A stretch of DNA of 64,000 nucleotides from Bacteroides faecis MAJ27 (GCF_900106755.1 NZ_FNNN01000028.1:1-64000), one strand, 5' to 3'. Positions 28,788-36,792 are shown, counted from the stretch's first letter. Made by a program: numbers and translations. Notes: generated by a model from the sequence alone, not told the origin.

Positions 28788-29881
28788 TGGGGGTTAGTCC
28801 GGTCACGCTGGATGACCTGTCCAGCGGATACAATATAGACTGGAATATATCGACTGATTCCCGCTTTAATGCTATGATGGGATTCAGTGAAACGGAAGTA
28901 CGCGAAATGTTTCGGTATTATCAGGAAAACGATGCATTGCCCGGTGATATTGAGGCGATGATAGCGGAAATGAAGCCTTGGTATGATAATTATTGTTTTG
29001 CACGAATGAGCTTGGGAGATGATAGAGTTTTTAATTGTGATATGACTTTATATTATTTACGTAGCCAGTTTGATTTTCATCGTTCTCCCGAAGAAATGGT
29101 TGACAAAAACATCCGTACCGATTACAGTAAGTTAAAGATGCTTGTCCGTATCGACCATGACAGCGCTCACGAAGGAAGCCGCATGAGTACCATTGAGGAG
29201 ATAGCGGCGAAAGGAGAGATTTTGGTGAACCTCCATACTTCGTTTCCGGCAGAACGGGTAGCGGATGTCGACAATTTTCGTAGCCTGCTCTATTATTACG
29301 GATTGCTCGCCATGTGTGGCACACGCGGAGATCGCCTGCGAATGTGCATTCCCAATCATTGTGTGCGTGAGCAATATTTCGGCTTTCTGCGCGAATATTA
29401 TCAGCAGGCTCATCCGTTAGATCTTTCTCGTTTGAAAGATCAGATAGACGATCTCGCTTACGATGGCGTTTGGAAGCCATTTTTCGAATCCATCGCCTGT
29501 GCTTATCGCGAAAACTCCTCCGTTCGTGACGGCATGGAAGGAGAGCGAAATCTGCAAGGCTTCCTCAAAGCCTATCTTGCTCTTGCTTCCTATTATCTGG
29601 TAGAACCGGAACTGGAAATGAACTATGGTTACTGCGATTTCTTCCTGTTGCCCGACAAGCAGCGCTATCCGGACATTGAGCACAGCTACATCATCGAACT
29701 CAAATACGCTGCCCGCACCGCTACCGATGCGGAACTTGCAATGCAAGCCGACGAAGGGCATCGCCAACTTCTTCAATACAGCGAAGATAAAGTGGCCCGA
29801 CAATTGGTGTCGAGGACGACTTTTCACCGGTTGCTGATCCAGTTTCGCGGCTGGGACATGGTGCGCTGTGAGGAAGTCTGA
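28787..29881 (+). pseudogene. AAA-ATPase-like protein, 3' part with PD-(D/E)XK nuclease-like domain
   Basis: A 364-codon continuation of the broken gene. It begins 'MGVSPVTLDDLSSGYNIDWN', which is internal sequence in the family, and ends with a PDDEXK_9/DUF1703 domain: 'LVEPELEMNYGYCDFFLLPD' and 'HSYIIELKYAA', giving the D...ExK nuclease-like residues. Its apparent ATG overlaps the TGA of the first part (TGATG), which could permit coupled translation, but a single deleted base is the simpler reading. All residues past the break look well preserved, so the lesion is recent or is a sequencing error. Confidence 0.85.
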
Positions 29882-29945
29882 AGGATGCCACCTGTTGGGA
29901 TTCAGCTTGTTCAGCCTTGCCGTATCCCTCTGTTTTTCGGCATTT

Positions 29946-29999
29946 CGGCTGAAAGCACTACCGGGAAATAAAAAATATTGCTTTCAGTGCTTTCAGCCG
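29946..29999. terminator. Hairpin between convergent genes
   Basis: A perfect 14-bp stem: CGGCTGAAAGCACT (29946-29959) and AGTGCTTTCAGCCG (29986-29999), loop 26 nt. It lies between the 3' ends of the AAA gene (plus) and the VapE-like gene (minus), so it can serve both. A closely related pair, with CGGCTGAA and GTGCTTTCAGCCG, recurs at 32311-32365. Confidence 0.65.
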
Positions 30000-30015
30000 G
30001 AATGTTAAAATTGAC

Positions 30016-31341
30016 TTATCGGCGTACCACCAAATATACATTTCCGTATTCCGTGTGCTTCCGTTCTACTCCTAGTTTTATTAAGACTTGTGCCAGGTGG
30101 TTCGGATTGAAACCTCGTAGAGCGGCGGCATTCCGTTTCTTCAGTTCTTTATAAATGTCGGCTGCGGAAAGTTGCAAATATTTCTCTTCTGCCGAGGCAT
30201 CCATGCGGAAACAACTGAAAAATACATCTTCGGCTGAGCTGGTGCGATAAAAGGGAGCATTGTTCTGTTGAATTTCCCGCTCCGTTTCTTTGCTGAACCA
30301 ATACGGATGCCCGTCGGCAAGCTCCGCCTTCAGTTGGGCAAAAATCTGTTCGTGCTCGATTCCCTCACAATCTATCGGCTTTTCTACTTCCACACAGAAG
30401 AAACGACGGCTGCCTGTCGGATCACTCATCAGATCGAAACGGTTCGAAGTTCCGATAAAAGAAGCGATACGTGGCAAGTCCCGAAAATTACGTTGGTAAG
30501 CTTTGCAGACGTGGAGGCTCGACATCTGCATCAGATTTTTCAGAAGCGGCATCTTCTTTTCCGCATATTTGTCGAATTCATCCAGATTGATGAGTCCCAT
30601 TTCTGATAGAAGCCGTTCTGCCTGTCCTTCTGATGTCAGTTTCAGATTGTCCATATAGTAACGTTGCAGCACTTTGGGCATCAGAGACTTACAGAAAGTT
30701 GATTTCATCCGTCCCTGTTCAGCACTTATCAGGATGGGGGCTACGCTGTTGGCATGGACGCCCGTTTTTCCTGTCCATTGGGCGGCAAGTCCCAGCATCC
30801 ATGTGTGGAATCCCTTTATCCATAAGGGCAGGGCAGATACACGCCGGGCAAGCGGAGTCAATCGGTCGATGCCGTCCCAGGGAGGCAGTTCGTCCATGTA
30901 AAGCCGGAAGGGATGGTACTCTCCGATCTGAGTGGAATAGATGTAGCGGCTCACATCTTTATCCCAGCAGGAGATACCTTCCGCATGAGCTTCCATGCAG
31001 AGCGTGTTCAGTTCACGTTTCCCGATGGGACGGAATTCTTTGTTGGTTCCGCTTAATGGGCGAAATTCGGTTTCTTCCGTCAGTCGGTTGTAGCGGAAGT
31101 CATAGTTGGCCCGCAAAAAGGAGTTTACCCGCTCCGTCAGGCAGGCGGAACCATTGGAGGGCTGCTGCTTCGCTTCGGGCATAGCGGGGACGGGGGGGGC
31201 CGGTGTTGCCGGCAGGGGAGGGGCTTCCGGAGATTTGACTTCAGTGCTGCCGGTAATGGCTGCGGCGTTTGGCATAAATACGTTCTCTGTTTTCCACGCC
31301 TTTATCAGCATGGCAATCATTTGGGTTACTTTTTCCATCAT
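30016..31341 (-). CDS. VapE/VirE-family primase-helicase-like protein
   Basis: A 441-residue cytoplasmic protein. After a Pro/Ala-rich linker (about 30-60) comes a VirE N-terminal-type segment ('FLRANYDFRYNRLTEETEFRP') and then the virulence-associated E ATPase domain with 'SAEQGRMKSTFCKSL' (Walker A-like) and 'GLINLDEFDKY' (Walker B). The family resembles phage and island replication helicases. In Bacteroides such genes are commonly divergent from an HU-like gene, as here at 31667. No phage or plasmid structural genes accompany it. Confidence 0.8.
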   Translation of the reverse strand: MMEKVTQMIAMLIKAWKTENVFMPNAAAITGSTEVKSPEAPPLPATPAPPVPAMPEAKQQPSNGSACLTERVNSFLRANYDFRYNRLTEETEFRPLSGTNKEFRPIGKRELNTLCMEAHAEGISCWDKDVSRYIYSTQIGEYHPFRLYMDELPPWDGIDRLTPLARRVSALPLWIKGFHTWMLGLAAQWTGKTGVHANSVAPILISAEQGRMKSTFCKSLMPKVLQRYYMDNLKLTSEGQAERLLSEMGLINLDEFDKYAEKKMPLLKNLMQMSSLHVCKAYQRNFRDLPRIASFIGTSNRFDLMSDPTGSRRFFCVEVEKPIDCEGIEHEQIFAQLKAELADGHPYWFSKETEREIQQNNAPFYRTSSAEDVFFSCFRMDASAEEKYLQLSAADIYKELKKRNAAALRGFNPNHLAQVLIKLGVERKHTEYGNVYLVVRR

Positions 31342-31481
31342 ATCTGTTGTTTTTTATAAGTTTCGTGCATCAAAGTTACCATCTGAGGATAGGGGTTTGC
31401 AAGTGTTTCCGCAAGAATCTTCCAAGTACTTCTGTTTATGAAATAGCGTAGGAAACATTAGGTTTTCCTGCCTTTATGTTA

Positions 31482-31489
31482 TAACTTTG
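31482..31489 (+). promoter_or_regulatory. -7 element for the HU-like gene
   Basis: TAACTTTG, an exact TAnnTTTG match, 178 bp before the chosen start. The resulting leader contains the inverted repeat at 31507-31568. No clear -33 element. Confidence 0.45.
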
Positions 31490-31506
31490 GAGCCGCAAAC
31501 ATCAGA

Positions 31507-31568
31507 GGCTAATGAAGATTAGCTGAACAGCTATCCTTCATTAGTCAATCGGCTAATCTCCATTAGCC
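31507..31568 (+). promoter_or_regulatory. Leader hairpin upstream of the HU-like gene
   Basis: GGCTAATGAAGATTAGC (31507-31523) pairs with GCTAATCTCCATTAGCC (31552-31568) at 16 of 17 positions around a 28-nt loop. 'CATTAG' and 'GCTAAT' also recur inside and just after it. It could be an attenuator, a protein-binding site or an origin-like element for the VapE partner. Confidence 0.5.
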
Positions 31569-31666
31569 GGGCAGTCATAGTTCGTTAGCCGTTGAAGATG
31601 AGGCTTCTTTCATCGGAAGTTTCTATAGGAATAACAGATCAGAAGTACTTATATAAAAGAAAAGCT

Positions 31667-32305
31667 ATGGCTATATTATTTGACTGGTATGAGAATCCGG
31701 TATCACCGGACCAACCGAAGAAAAAAAGATTCCATCCTCGTATTGCTTACAATGGTCAGGTCGATACGGACGAAATCAGGAGTAAGATTCAATCCCGCTG
31801 CACGCTGAATGAGGTAGATGTGAGGGCAGTGCTGGATGCGCTTTCGCAAGTAATGGGAGAGGAATTGGGCGAAGGACGGCAGATCCATCTGGACGGCATC
31901 GGGTATTTTTATCCCACGCTGACTGCTACGGAAGAGATCGCTGCCGATACCCCACGCCGGAATATGAAAATAAAGTTGAAAGCGATCCGCTTTCGCTCGG
32001 ATCAGAAATTGAAAAACTCAATCGGATTAATTAAGGTAAAGCAGCTGAAGAAGAATTTTCATTCAGCCAAACTGTCGGAAGTGGAAATTGACATGTTGCT
32101 GAAGGGATATTTCAGTACACATCAGATGATGCAGCGCAGCGACTTTCAGGCATTGTGCGGCATGTTGCGTTCTACGGCTATGATTCATATCCGGAGAATT
32201 TGCCGGGAAGGTAAGTTGCAGAATATTGGTCTGCGCAATCAGCCGATCTATGTGCCTGTCCCCGGATTTTACGGGACATCCAGAGATCAGCCGACGCTCC
32301 GGTGA
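31667..32305 (+). CDS. HU-like DNA-binding protein
   Basis: A 212-residue protein starting 'MAILFDWYENPVSPDQPKKK'. The first 125 residues follow the Bacteroidetes histone-like HU pattern with 'LNEVDVRAVLDALSQVMGEELGEGRQIHLDGIGYFYPTL' (split over 45-84), where the 'GEGRQIHLDGIGYF' turn is diagnostic. The C-terminal 85 residues look like a small DNA-binding winged-helix ('MMQRSDFQALCGMLRSTAMIHIRRICREGKLQNIG'). A longer frame opens at 31592, but the extra 25 residues do not look like the family; the 31667 ATG gives the typical N-terminus. It is divergent from the VapE-like gene. Confidence 0.85.
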   Translation: MAILFDWYENPVSPDQPKKKRFHPRIAYNGQVDTDEIRSKIQSRCTLNEVDVRAVLDALSQVMGEELGEGRQIHLDGIGYFYPTLTATEEIAADTPRRNMKIKLKAIRFRSDQKLKNSIGLIKVKQLKKNFHSAKLSEVEIDMLLKGYFSTHQMMQRSDFQALCGMLRSTAMIHIRRICREGKLQNIGLRNQPIYVPVPGFYGTSRDQPTLR

Positions 32306-32310
32306 TTTTT

Positions 32311-32365
32311 CGGCTGAAGGGGCTGAAGGCCGGAAGGTGTCTTTTTCGAGGGGTGCTTTCAGCCG
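32311..32365. repeat. CGGCTGAA...TTCAGCCG inverted repeat after the HU-like gene
   Basis: CGGCTGAA (32311-32318) and GTGCTTTCAGCCG (32353-32365) face each other just past the HU-like stop codon, with GGCTGAA also repeated between them. The same words form the hairpin at 29946-29999, so both ends of the VapE-HU pair carry the same type of element. Confidence 0.6.
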
Positions 32366-32429
32366 CTTTTGCCCGTTGGCAGGCGGTTGTGGAGTGTGGC
32401 TGAAGAGGCTGAATCATCTGAATATAAAA

Positions 32430-32458
32430 AATGCACTGCCTTTTTTGGTGGTGCGTTT
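32430..32458 (+). terminator. GCACTGCC...GGTGGTGC terminator, copy 1
   Basis: The hairpin pairs ATGCAC and its flanking bases with GGTGGTGCGTT, preceded by A residues and followed by TTTTC. It lies downstream of the HU-like gene. A copy matching at about 32 of 36 bases occurs at 33320-33347. Confidence 0.6.
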
Positions 32459-32631
32459 TCTTTGTAATAGACTTCTTGTAAGTTCAGCGATAATCCATTC
32501 CCTATCCTTTGCGAGTAATCAGCGGAACAGTATTTCAACCAATGAAAACAAGAGATAACGAATAGACAAAAACAAGTATTTTTTTATTATTGATTTATGC
32601 CAATGAGACAGCCAATCGGACAGCCTGTTTA

Positions 32632-33207
32632 TTATCTCTTCTTAGGAGTAATGAAGCCGATAGGATTACGCGGCTTGTCTGCCAAAGCCTTTTGTGCCTG
32701 TAACTCAGCTAAGGTCTGATTAATAAGTTCTAACTGCATCCGGGTGTCATCGTTGATGTCGTTATAGTCTGCAAATACTTCCTCGATGTACTCCTTTAGT
32801 TCCTTGACTTCGCTTTGAAGCTCACGTACTGGGTCGGTCGGCGGGTTTAACAGTAACTGACGAGCCGCAACGAAAGCACGCATTATGCCCATATTTATTT
32901 GTATTGCCGTCTTTGAGTTGAGCACACTACTAAGCATTGCTACGCCTAATTCTGTAAACACATAAGGATTCCGGCGAACGCCCATCTTTATAGAATTGGA
33001 CATCACAATTTGTGATTTCCAAATTTCCGTTTCTTCATCTGTCAACTGAAACATGAAATCCACCGGGAAACGGTCTGTATTGCGTTTCACCGCTTGATTT
33101 AAAGCCCGTGTTTCGACTCCATACATTTCTGCTAAATCACGGTCTAGCATCACCTTTTGCCCACGTATGTCGTAAATCTTACTTTGTATTACTTCGAGTT
33201 GTTCCAT
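32632..33207 (-). CDS. ORF6N-domain protein (phage antirepressor-like)
   Basis: A 191-residue protein. Residues about 6-95 are an ORF6N DNA-binding domain ('YDIRGQKVMLDRDLAEMYGV', 'AVKRNTDRFPVDFMFQLTDEE'), followed by 'NPYVFTELGVAMLSSVLNS', a helical stretch (about 130-175) and a basic tail. ORF6N proteins include phage antirepressors, but chromosomal copies are common in Bacteroides without other phage genes. It stands alone between two near-identical terminators, at 32430 and 33320, which suggests arrival as a small cassette. Confidence 0.88.
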   Translation of the reverse strand: MEQLEVIQSKIYDIRGQKVMLDRDLAEMYGVETRALNQAVKRNTDRFPVDFMFQLTDEETEIWKSQIVMSNSIKMGVRRNPYVFTELGVAMLSSVLNSKTAIQINMGIMRAFVAARQLLLNPPTDPVRELQSEVKELKEYIEEVFADYNDINDDTRMQLELINQTLAELQAQKALADKPRNPIGFITPKKR

Positions 33208-33319
33208 CTTATTCTACTTTGATATTGGTATTCTATCTGCAAAATTATTGATTTATCAGATAAAAGTACTGATAAAATCTGTTTTTTAGTTCGTTGAATG
33301 GGAATTTAATGATATAAAA

Positions 33320-33347
33320 AACGCACTGCCTTCTCAGGTGGTGCGTT
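33320..33347 (-). terminator. GCACTGCC...GGTGGTGC terminator, copy 2
   Basis: AACGCAC pairs with GTGCGTT, extended by CC/GG. It lies 70 bp past the DUF3868 stop on the minus strand and is preceded on the plus strand by A residues, which read as a T run after the stem on the minus strand. Confidence 0.65.
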
Positions 33348-33420
33348 CCTGTTTGTTTTTGGGTTTTAAATTATTAATAATAAAATTATTGGGGTAAAAA
33401 CAAAACTTGTCTGTGTCTTA

Positions 33421-34878
33421 TTATTTTGTGGGATAATTCTTCTTTCTTTTTAATTCTTTCAAGTTTGCGTCAGCCTGAGTAGCAAGACCGGCTGCTTTGG
33501 CTGCATTGAAATACTTCTCCGCTGCATCATAGTTGCCTTCCAGCAGAGCGATGACTCCCAGGTTATTCTGTGTTTCTGCTGCTTTCTGATCAGCTTTGGC
33601 AAGATGCTTCTTGGCTGCTGTCAGGTCGCCGCCTTTTTGAATCTCCATGGCCCCTGCGTTCAGGTTGGCAATAGGATCGTCCGGGAACATGGTGGCTGCT
33701 ACTTGGAATGAATGGTTGAACTCTTCGCTTCCTGGCTGGCAACTTTCTGCGATCCGGTAAATTTCCTGCAGGCTCAACAGTTGCGGACGTGTCTTGATAA
33801 TCTCTTTGGTCTCTTCAAGATTGAATCCGCGCACGGTATAGTTGACCGTGTAATCTGAATGGCGCAAAGCCGGATAACATTCTTCCAATATGTATTTATA
33901 GGTTTGCGGACCTGCCAATTGGGCGATTTGACGTTCTTTCTTGTCTATATCCAACGTGGAATCATCCATCAGTTTCAAGATATCGTCTTTCTTCTCCAAT
34001 GAAGATGCCACGATAAACTTGCGGAATCCGTCCCAGTCTTCGGAAGTATATTCGGAAGTAATCAGTTTCGTATCGAACTTGTAATAACTGGTCACATAAT
34101 CTACCAATGCCTGTGTACGACCTTTCGCCAGTCGGGTATTGTTGGCATAACTGCCTTCCGGTGACGCATAACCGTGAATTCTTATACTGCTAAGTGTAGT
34201 CTTGTCATCATTGCGTACACTGTCAATGGTAGCACGTATTTTGGCCAGCTCTGCTGTGTTACGGCGATACTCCGGATAAATGATAGTCTTGTTGACCGGG
34301 AAATCAAGGAAGGCACTTCCTTCGATGGCACGGTGCTTCACGGCTTCTGCCTGTGGGGTGATATAAGAAATGGACGGCTGTATTTGCAGGGGTGAAATGT
34401 TCAGACGGGTGATTAATTCACCACCGGTCTCCTCTTGCAGGTCGCAGCAGCCGCATACATCAATATTTAGTTTCATTTCCGCATCGCGCATCCATGCTTC
34501 GAACTGAAATTGTTGCCGGTAGTTTACAATCTGCTCTTTGTTATGTTTACGACGGATGGTGCTGTAAATGCTCTCCGGAGTCGGAGTTATATTATTGCGG
34601 CGATTTACTATTTCACGTTTGCGTCCGTAAACTACGATAGACGGCAATATCTTGGTACGTCCGTTTGATTCGAGAAATGGAGTGAGTGTAGCTACATGAT
34701 TGGAGGAGAGTTTCAGATTTTCCTGCATCACGATATCCATATCGATGCTTAGCACATTATTATCTTCATTACGCGTGATAGATTCTTTTTCTATACGCAC
34801 CTGATCTCTGTAGAGTGTCTGCGCTTTCCCGCCCAATACAGGCAGCAGGCAGAAGAGTATGCATAATATCTTTTTCAT
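33421..34878 (-). CDS. DUF3868 protein with OmpA-like and repeat regions
   Basis: A 485-residue secreted protein (signal 'MKKILCILFCLLPVLGGKAQ'). The N-terminal 150 residues match the DUF3868 pattern; the middle has an OmpA-like segment 'IRIHGYASPEGSYANNTRLA' with 'KGRTQALVDYV' (about 225-255); the C-terminal 110 residues have TPR-like repeats ('AETQNNLGVIALLEGNYDAAEKYFNAA'). DUF3868 genes are usually found with DUF3575 and fimbrial genes in Bacteroides. It is 12 bp downstream of the DUF3575 gene. The OmpA-like part may bind peptidoglycan and hold a surface assembly. Confidence 0.82.
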   Translation of the reverse strand: MKKILCILFCLLPVLGGKAQTLYRDQVRIEKESITRNEDNNVLSIDMDIVMQENLKLSSNHVATLTPFLESNGRTKILPSIVVYGRKREIVNRRNNITPTPESIYSTIRRKHNKEQIVNYRQQFQFEAWMRDAEMKLNIDVCGCCDLQEETGGELITRLNISPLQIQPSISYITPQAEAVKHRAIEGSAFLDFPVNKTIIYPEYRRNTAELAKIRATIDSVRNDDKTTLSSIRIHGYASPEGSYANNTRLAKGRTQALVDYVTSYYKFDTKLITSEYTSEDWDGFRKFIVASSLEKKDDILKLMDDSTLDIDKKERQIAQLAGPQTYKYILEECYPALRHSDYTVNYTVRGFNLEETKEIIKTRPQLLSLQEIYRIAESCQPGSEEFNHSFQVAATMFPDDPIANLNAGAMEIQKGGDLTAAKKHLAKADQKAAETQNNLGVIALLEGNYDAAEKYFNAAKAAGLATQADANLKELKRKKNYPTK

Positions 34879-34890
34879 ATTTGTTTTGTT

Positions 34891-35460
34891 TTAGAATAAA
34901 TAGATTAAACTGATAGCAGCTTTTGTAGGACCTACATAGTTTTTATGTCCTTCGCTTACTTTCTCACCGCATGTCTTGCATTCGAACTGCTCGTACTTGA
35001 CACGCGCATAACCTACACCGATATTTCCTTCCAGATTCCAATGCTTGGCGAGAATCCACTGGTAACCGTAGGAAATGCCTGCACCATAGAAGTGTCCTTT
35101 GAAGCGGTGGTCTTCCAGTTCCGGCCAGATGCCCCAGGGTATATTGATGGCGGCAGCCTGATAAACGCCTCCATGTACATGGAATCCCACGAAATGTCCG
35201 TTGAACTTGTCGCAGAACCAGTAGCGGAGTTCCGGCTGGATGGCGAGCATCTTCATCATCTTCTGATCTTTGTATTTCCACGGATTATAGTTGGCATACA
35301 AGTCCAGAGTTAACTTCTTACTCAGACCGACTTCGGCTCCGAGATTGATCATTTTCATCGCGTCCATTACAAGATTCGTTTTCACTCCGACTACCTGGCT
35401 ATATAATAAGGTAGAAGCAAACAAGGTAACGAACAAAAATAAGATTCTTTTCTTTTTCAT
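34891..35460 (-). CDS. DUF3575 outer-membrane-like protein
   Basis: A 189-residue protein with signal 'MKKKRILFLFVTLFASTLLYS' and alternating beta-strand pattern ending in 'AAISLIYLF', typical for a small outer-membrane barrel. 'VVGVKTNLVMDAMKMINLGAEVGLSKKLTLDLYANYNPW' (split over 23-61) is the DUF3575 signature. 'FECKTCGEKVSEGHKNYVGP' adds a Cys pair in a loop. It is the first gene of a two-gene operon with DUF3868, with a -7 match at 35490-35497. Confidence 0.82.
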   Translation of the reverse strand: MKKKRILFLFVTLFASTLLYSQVVGVKTNLVMDAMKMINLGAEVGLSKKLTLDLYANYNPWKYKDQKMMKMLAIQPELRYWFCDKFNGHFVGFHVHGGVYQAAAINIPWGIWPELEDHRFKGHFYGAGISYGYQWILAKHWNLEGNIGVGYARVKYEQFECKTCGEKVSEGHKNYVGPTKAAISLIYLF

Positions 35461-35489
35461 CGCATGATGGGTTTTGTTTGTTGATGCTA

Positions 35490-35497
35490 CAAAAGTA
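35490..35497 (-). promoter_or_regulatory. -7 element of the DUF3575-DUF3868 operon
   Basis: TACTTTTG on the minus strand, exact TAnnTTTG match, 29 bp before the start codon. The -33 position has TTAA, a poor match. Confidence 0.5.
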
Positions 35498-35781
35498 GCT
35501 GTTATCTGAATAGACGTTAATTGGTGGATTCATCTTTCTTTTCTTCGCTTGCAATGGAAATTAATAAGTGAAGTGGTAAATCATTCTTTTATAGGTGGTG
35601 TATAATTCATGGGTGATAGATGGTATTTTTATCGCCTGTTTTGAATGATTTGCAGATGAGTGGTGTTTTAATACTTGCATATCTTATTCAAACGCTTGAA
35701 TAAGCTGTATTTCCTTCGTTAAAGAGTGGTAATTCATTCATTTTTCCTTCTAAAAAAGTTTTTTCTATTGAATAAAACACC

Positions 35782-35789
35782 TATGTTTG
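35782..35789 (+). promoter_or_regulatory. -7 element for the lipoprotein gene at 35957
   Basis: TATGTTTG, an exact -7 match, with a T-rich element 19 bp upstream. It predicts a leader of about 160 nt that holds the leader peptide and the anti-Shine-Dalgarno sequence described separately. Confidence 0.5.
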
Positions 35790-35843
35790 CAATGTACAAA
35801 CAAATAAGGAAAGACAAATAAGACAACTTAAGTTTAAAGATTC

Positions 35844-35949
35844 CCTCCTAAGGAACATGAGCAAATAAACAATAAGAAGTGTAAAATGACCGCGAACTGG
35901 CAAACAACAATTCGCAAGCAAGTTAAACAAACAAGTAATAATTAGGAGG
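35844..35949 (+). promoter_or_regulatory. Leader with anti-Shine-Dalgarno sequence
   Basis: CCTCCTAA at 35844-35851 is the exact complement of TTAGGAGG at 35942-35949, the strong ribosome-binding site 7 bp before the ATG of the next gene. Strong AGGAGG sites are rare in this organism's genes. Pairing of the two would hide the site. The short frame at 35886-35945 lies between them. Confidence 0.5.
35886..35945 (+). CDS. Possible 19-residue leader peptide
   Basis: An ATG frame in the leader encodes MTANWQTTIRKQVKQTSNN. Its TAG stop lies inside the TTAGGAGG ribosome-binding site of the downstream lipoprotein gene, so ribosomes finishing it would cover or open that site. It has no clear ribosome-binding site of its own. 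It may be chance. Confidence 0.35.
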   Translation: MTANWQTTIRKQVKQTSNN

Positions 35950-35956
35950 AACTAAT

Positions 35957-36592
35957 ATGAAATCAATTAAATTCTTTTTCGCATGTGTATTGGCATTAAC
36001 TTTTGTAGCATGTTCTAATGCTGAAAGTGATAGTTTTGAAGACAACTCTTCAAGCTTTGAATCCATGATATCTTTATATGGTATACAAACTGCAACTACT
36101 GATTCAAAAGTAGGCGATGTACCTTCTGTGACTGCAGAAGAAATGGCAAGTGTACTTGAAGCACTTCGTCAGAACGGAAATACGGTTCGTAACTGTGAAT
36201 CTGAAACTTCCGAAGGATACTACGGTACAGGTAGTGACAGAAAAGAAGTAAAGATGACCGCCGAATATCAGGCCCGTACCAGAAGCGGTGCTTTCGTAGA
36301 ACAATTCGCATTGTGTGTTTCACTCAACTTTAATATAGATAAAGATGCCGTATACTATATAGGTACTACATATTCTTCTTCAACTGATCTGTTCAACTGG
36401 CAAGGTTACGGAGCTTCTTTATCTACCACTGCCGAAGGCAGCAGCGTATTCAGTTCAACTTCTTATCTTTATTTCCGTGTGAGCGACCAGAACAATTGTC
36501 TCGTAAAGGTTCCGGTAAACTTTAAAGGCAATTACAACTTTAAAAACAATCAGGGAACTTATAGCTTTACTCTTTCCAAAGCAGCCAATTAA
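35957..36592 (+). CDS. Hypothetical lipoprotein
   Basis: A 211-residue predicted lipoprotein: 'MKSIKFFFACVLALTFVAC' with Cys at 19 followed by an acidic, Ser-rich stretch (SNAESDSFEDNSSS), typical of surface-exported Bacteroides lipoproteins. The remainder is beta-rich ('YYIGTTYSSSTDLFNWQGYG', 'YLYFRVSDQNNCLVKVPVNFKGNYNF'). I do not recognise a family. It stands alone, with a strong Shine-Dalgarno site, a long structured leader and a good terminator (36762-36792), which suggests a highly expressed and post-transcriptionally controlled product. Confidence 0.8.
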   Translation: MKSIKFFFACVLALTFVACSNAESDSFEDNSSSFESMISLYGIQTATTDSKVGDVPSVTAEEMASVLEALRQNGNTVRNCESETSEGYYGTGSDRKEVKMTAEYQARTRSGAFVEQFALCVSLNFNIDKDAVYYIGTTYSSSTDLFNWQGYGASLSTTAEGSSVFSSTSYLYFRVSDQNNCLVKVPVNFKGNYNFKNNQGTYSFTLSKAAN

Positions 36593-36655
36593 AATACTAC
36601 ACTAATTGATTGATTTTAGGTATTACGTTACAATATATACAACTATATAAGAGGA

Positions 36656-36676
36656 CTCCTTGCGCCGTGCAAGGAG
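36656..36676 (+). other. CTCCTTGC hairpin in the 3' region of the lipoprotein gene
   Basis: CTCCTTGC and GCAAGGAG form an 8-bp stem around GCCGT, about 65 bp past the stop codon and before the terminator. The stretch 36593-36760 holds no gene. It may stabilise the mRNA end or mark a small 3'-derived RNA; there is no visible separate promoter. Confidence 0.4.
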
Positions 36677-36761
36677 ATTCCATCAAACTAAAAGAGGAAC
36701 CAAACAGCAAACAATAGTATCGCTTTAGTCATTCAGACAATTAAGAAACAAACAATGAGGA

Positions 36762-36792
36762 GCCCCGCCGATTCTTTTACGGATCGGCGGGC
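36762..36792 (+). terminator. Strong terminator
   Basis: CCCGCCGAT and ATCGGCGGG form a 9-bp GC-rich stem with a 10-nt loop, followed by CTTTTATTTTATT. It ends the transcript of the lipoprotein gene before the hybrid two-component gene. Confidence 0.85.

Noticed and set aside
28149..33350. Prophage or integrative element
   Set aside because: ORF6N and VapE-like genes occur in phages, but there is no integrase, capsid, tail, relaxase or attachment repeat here.
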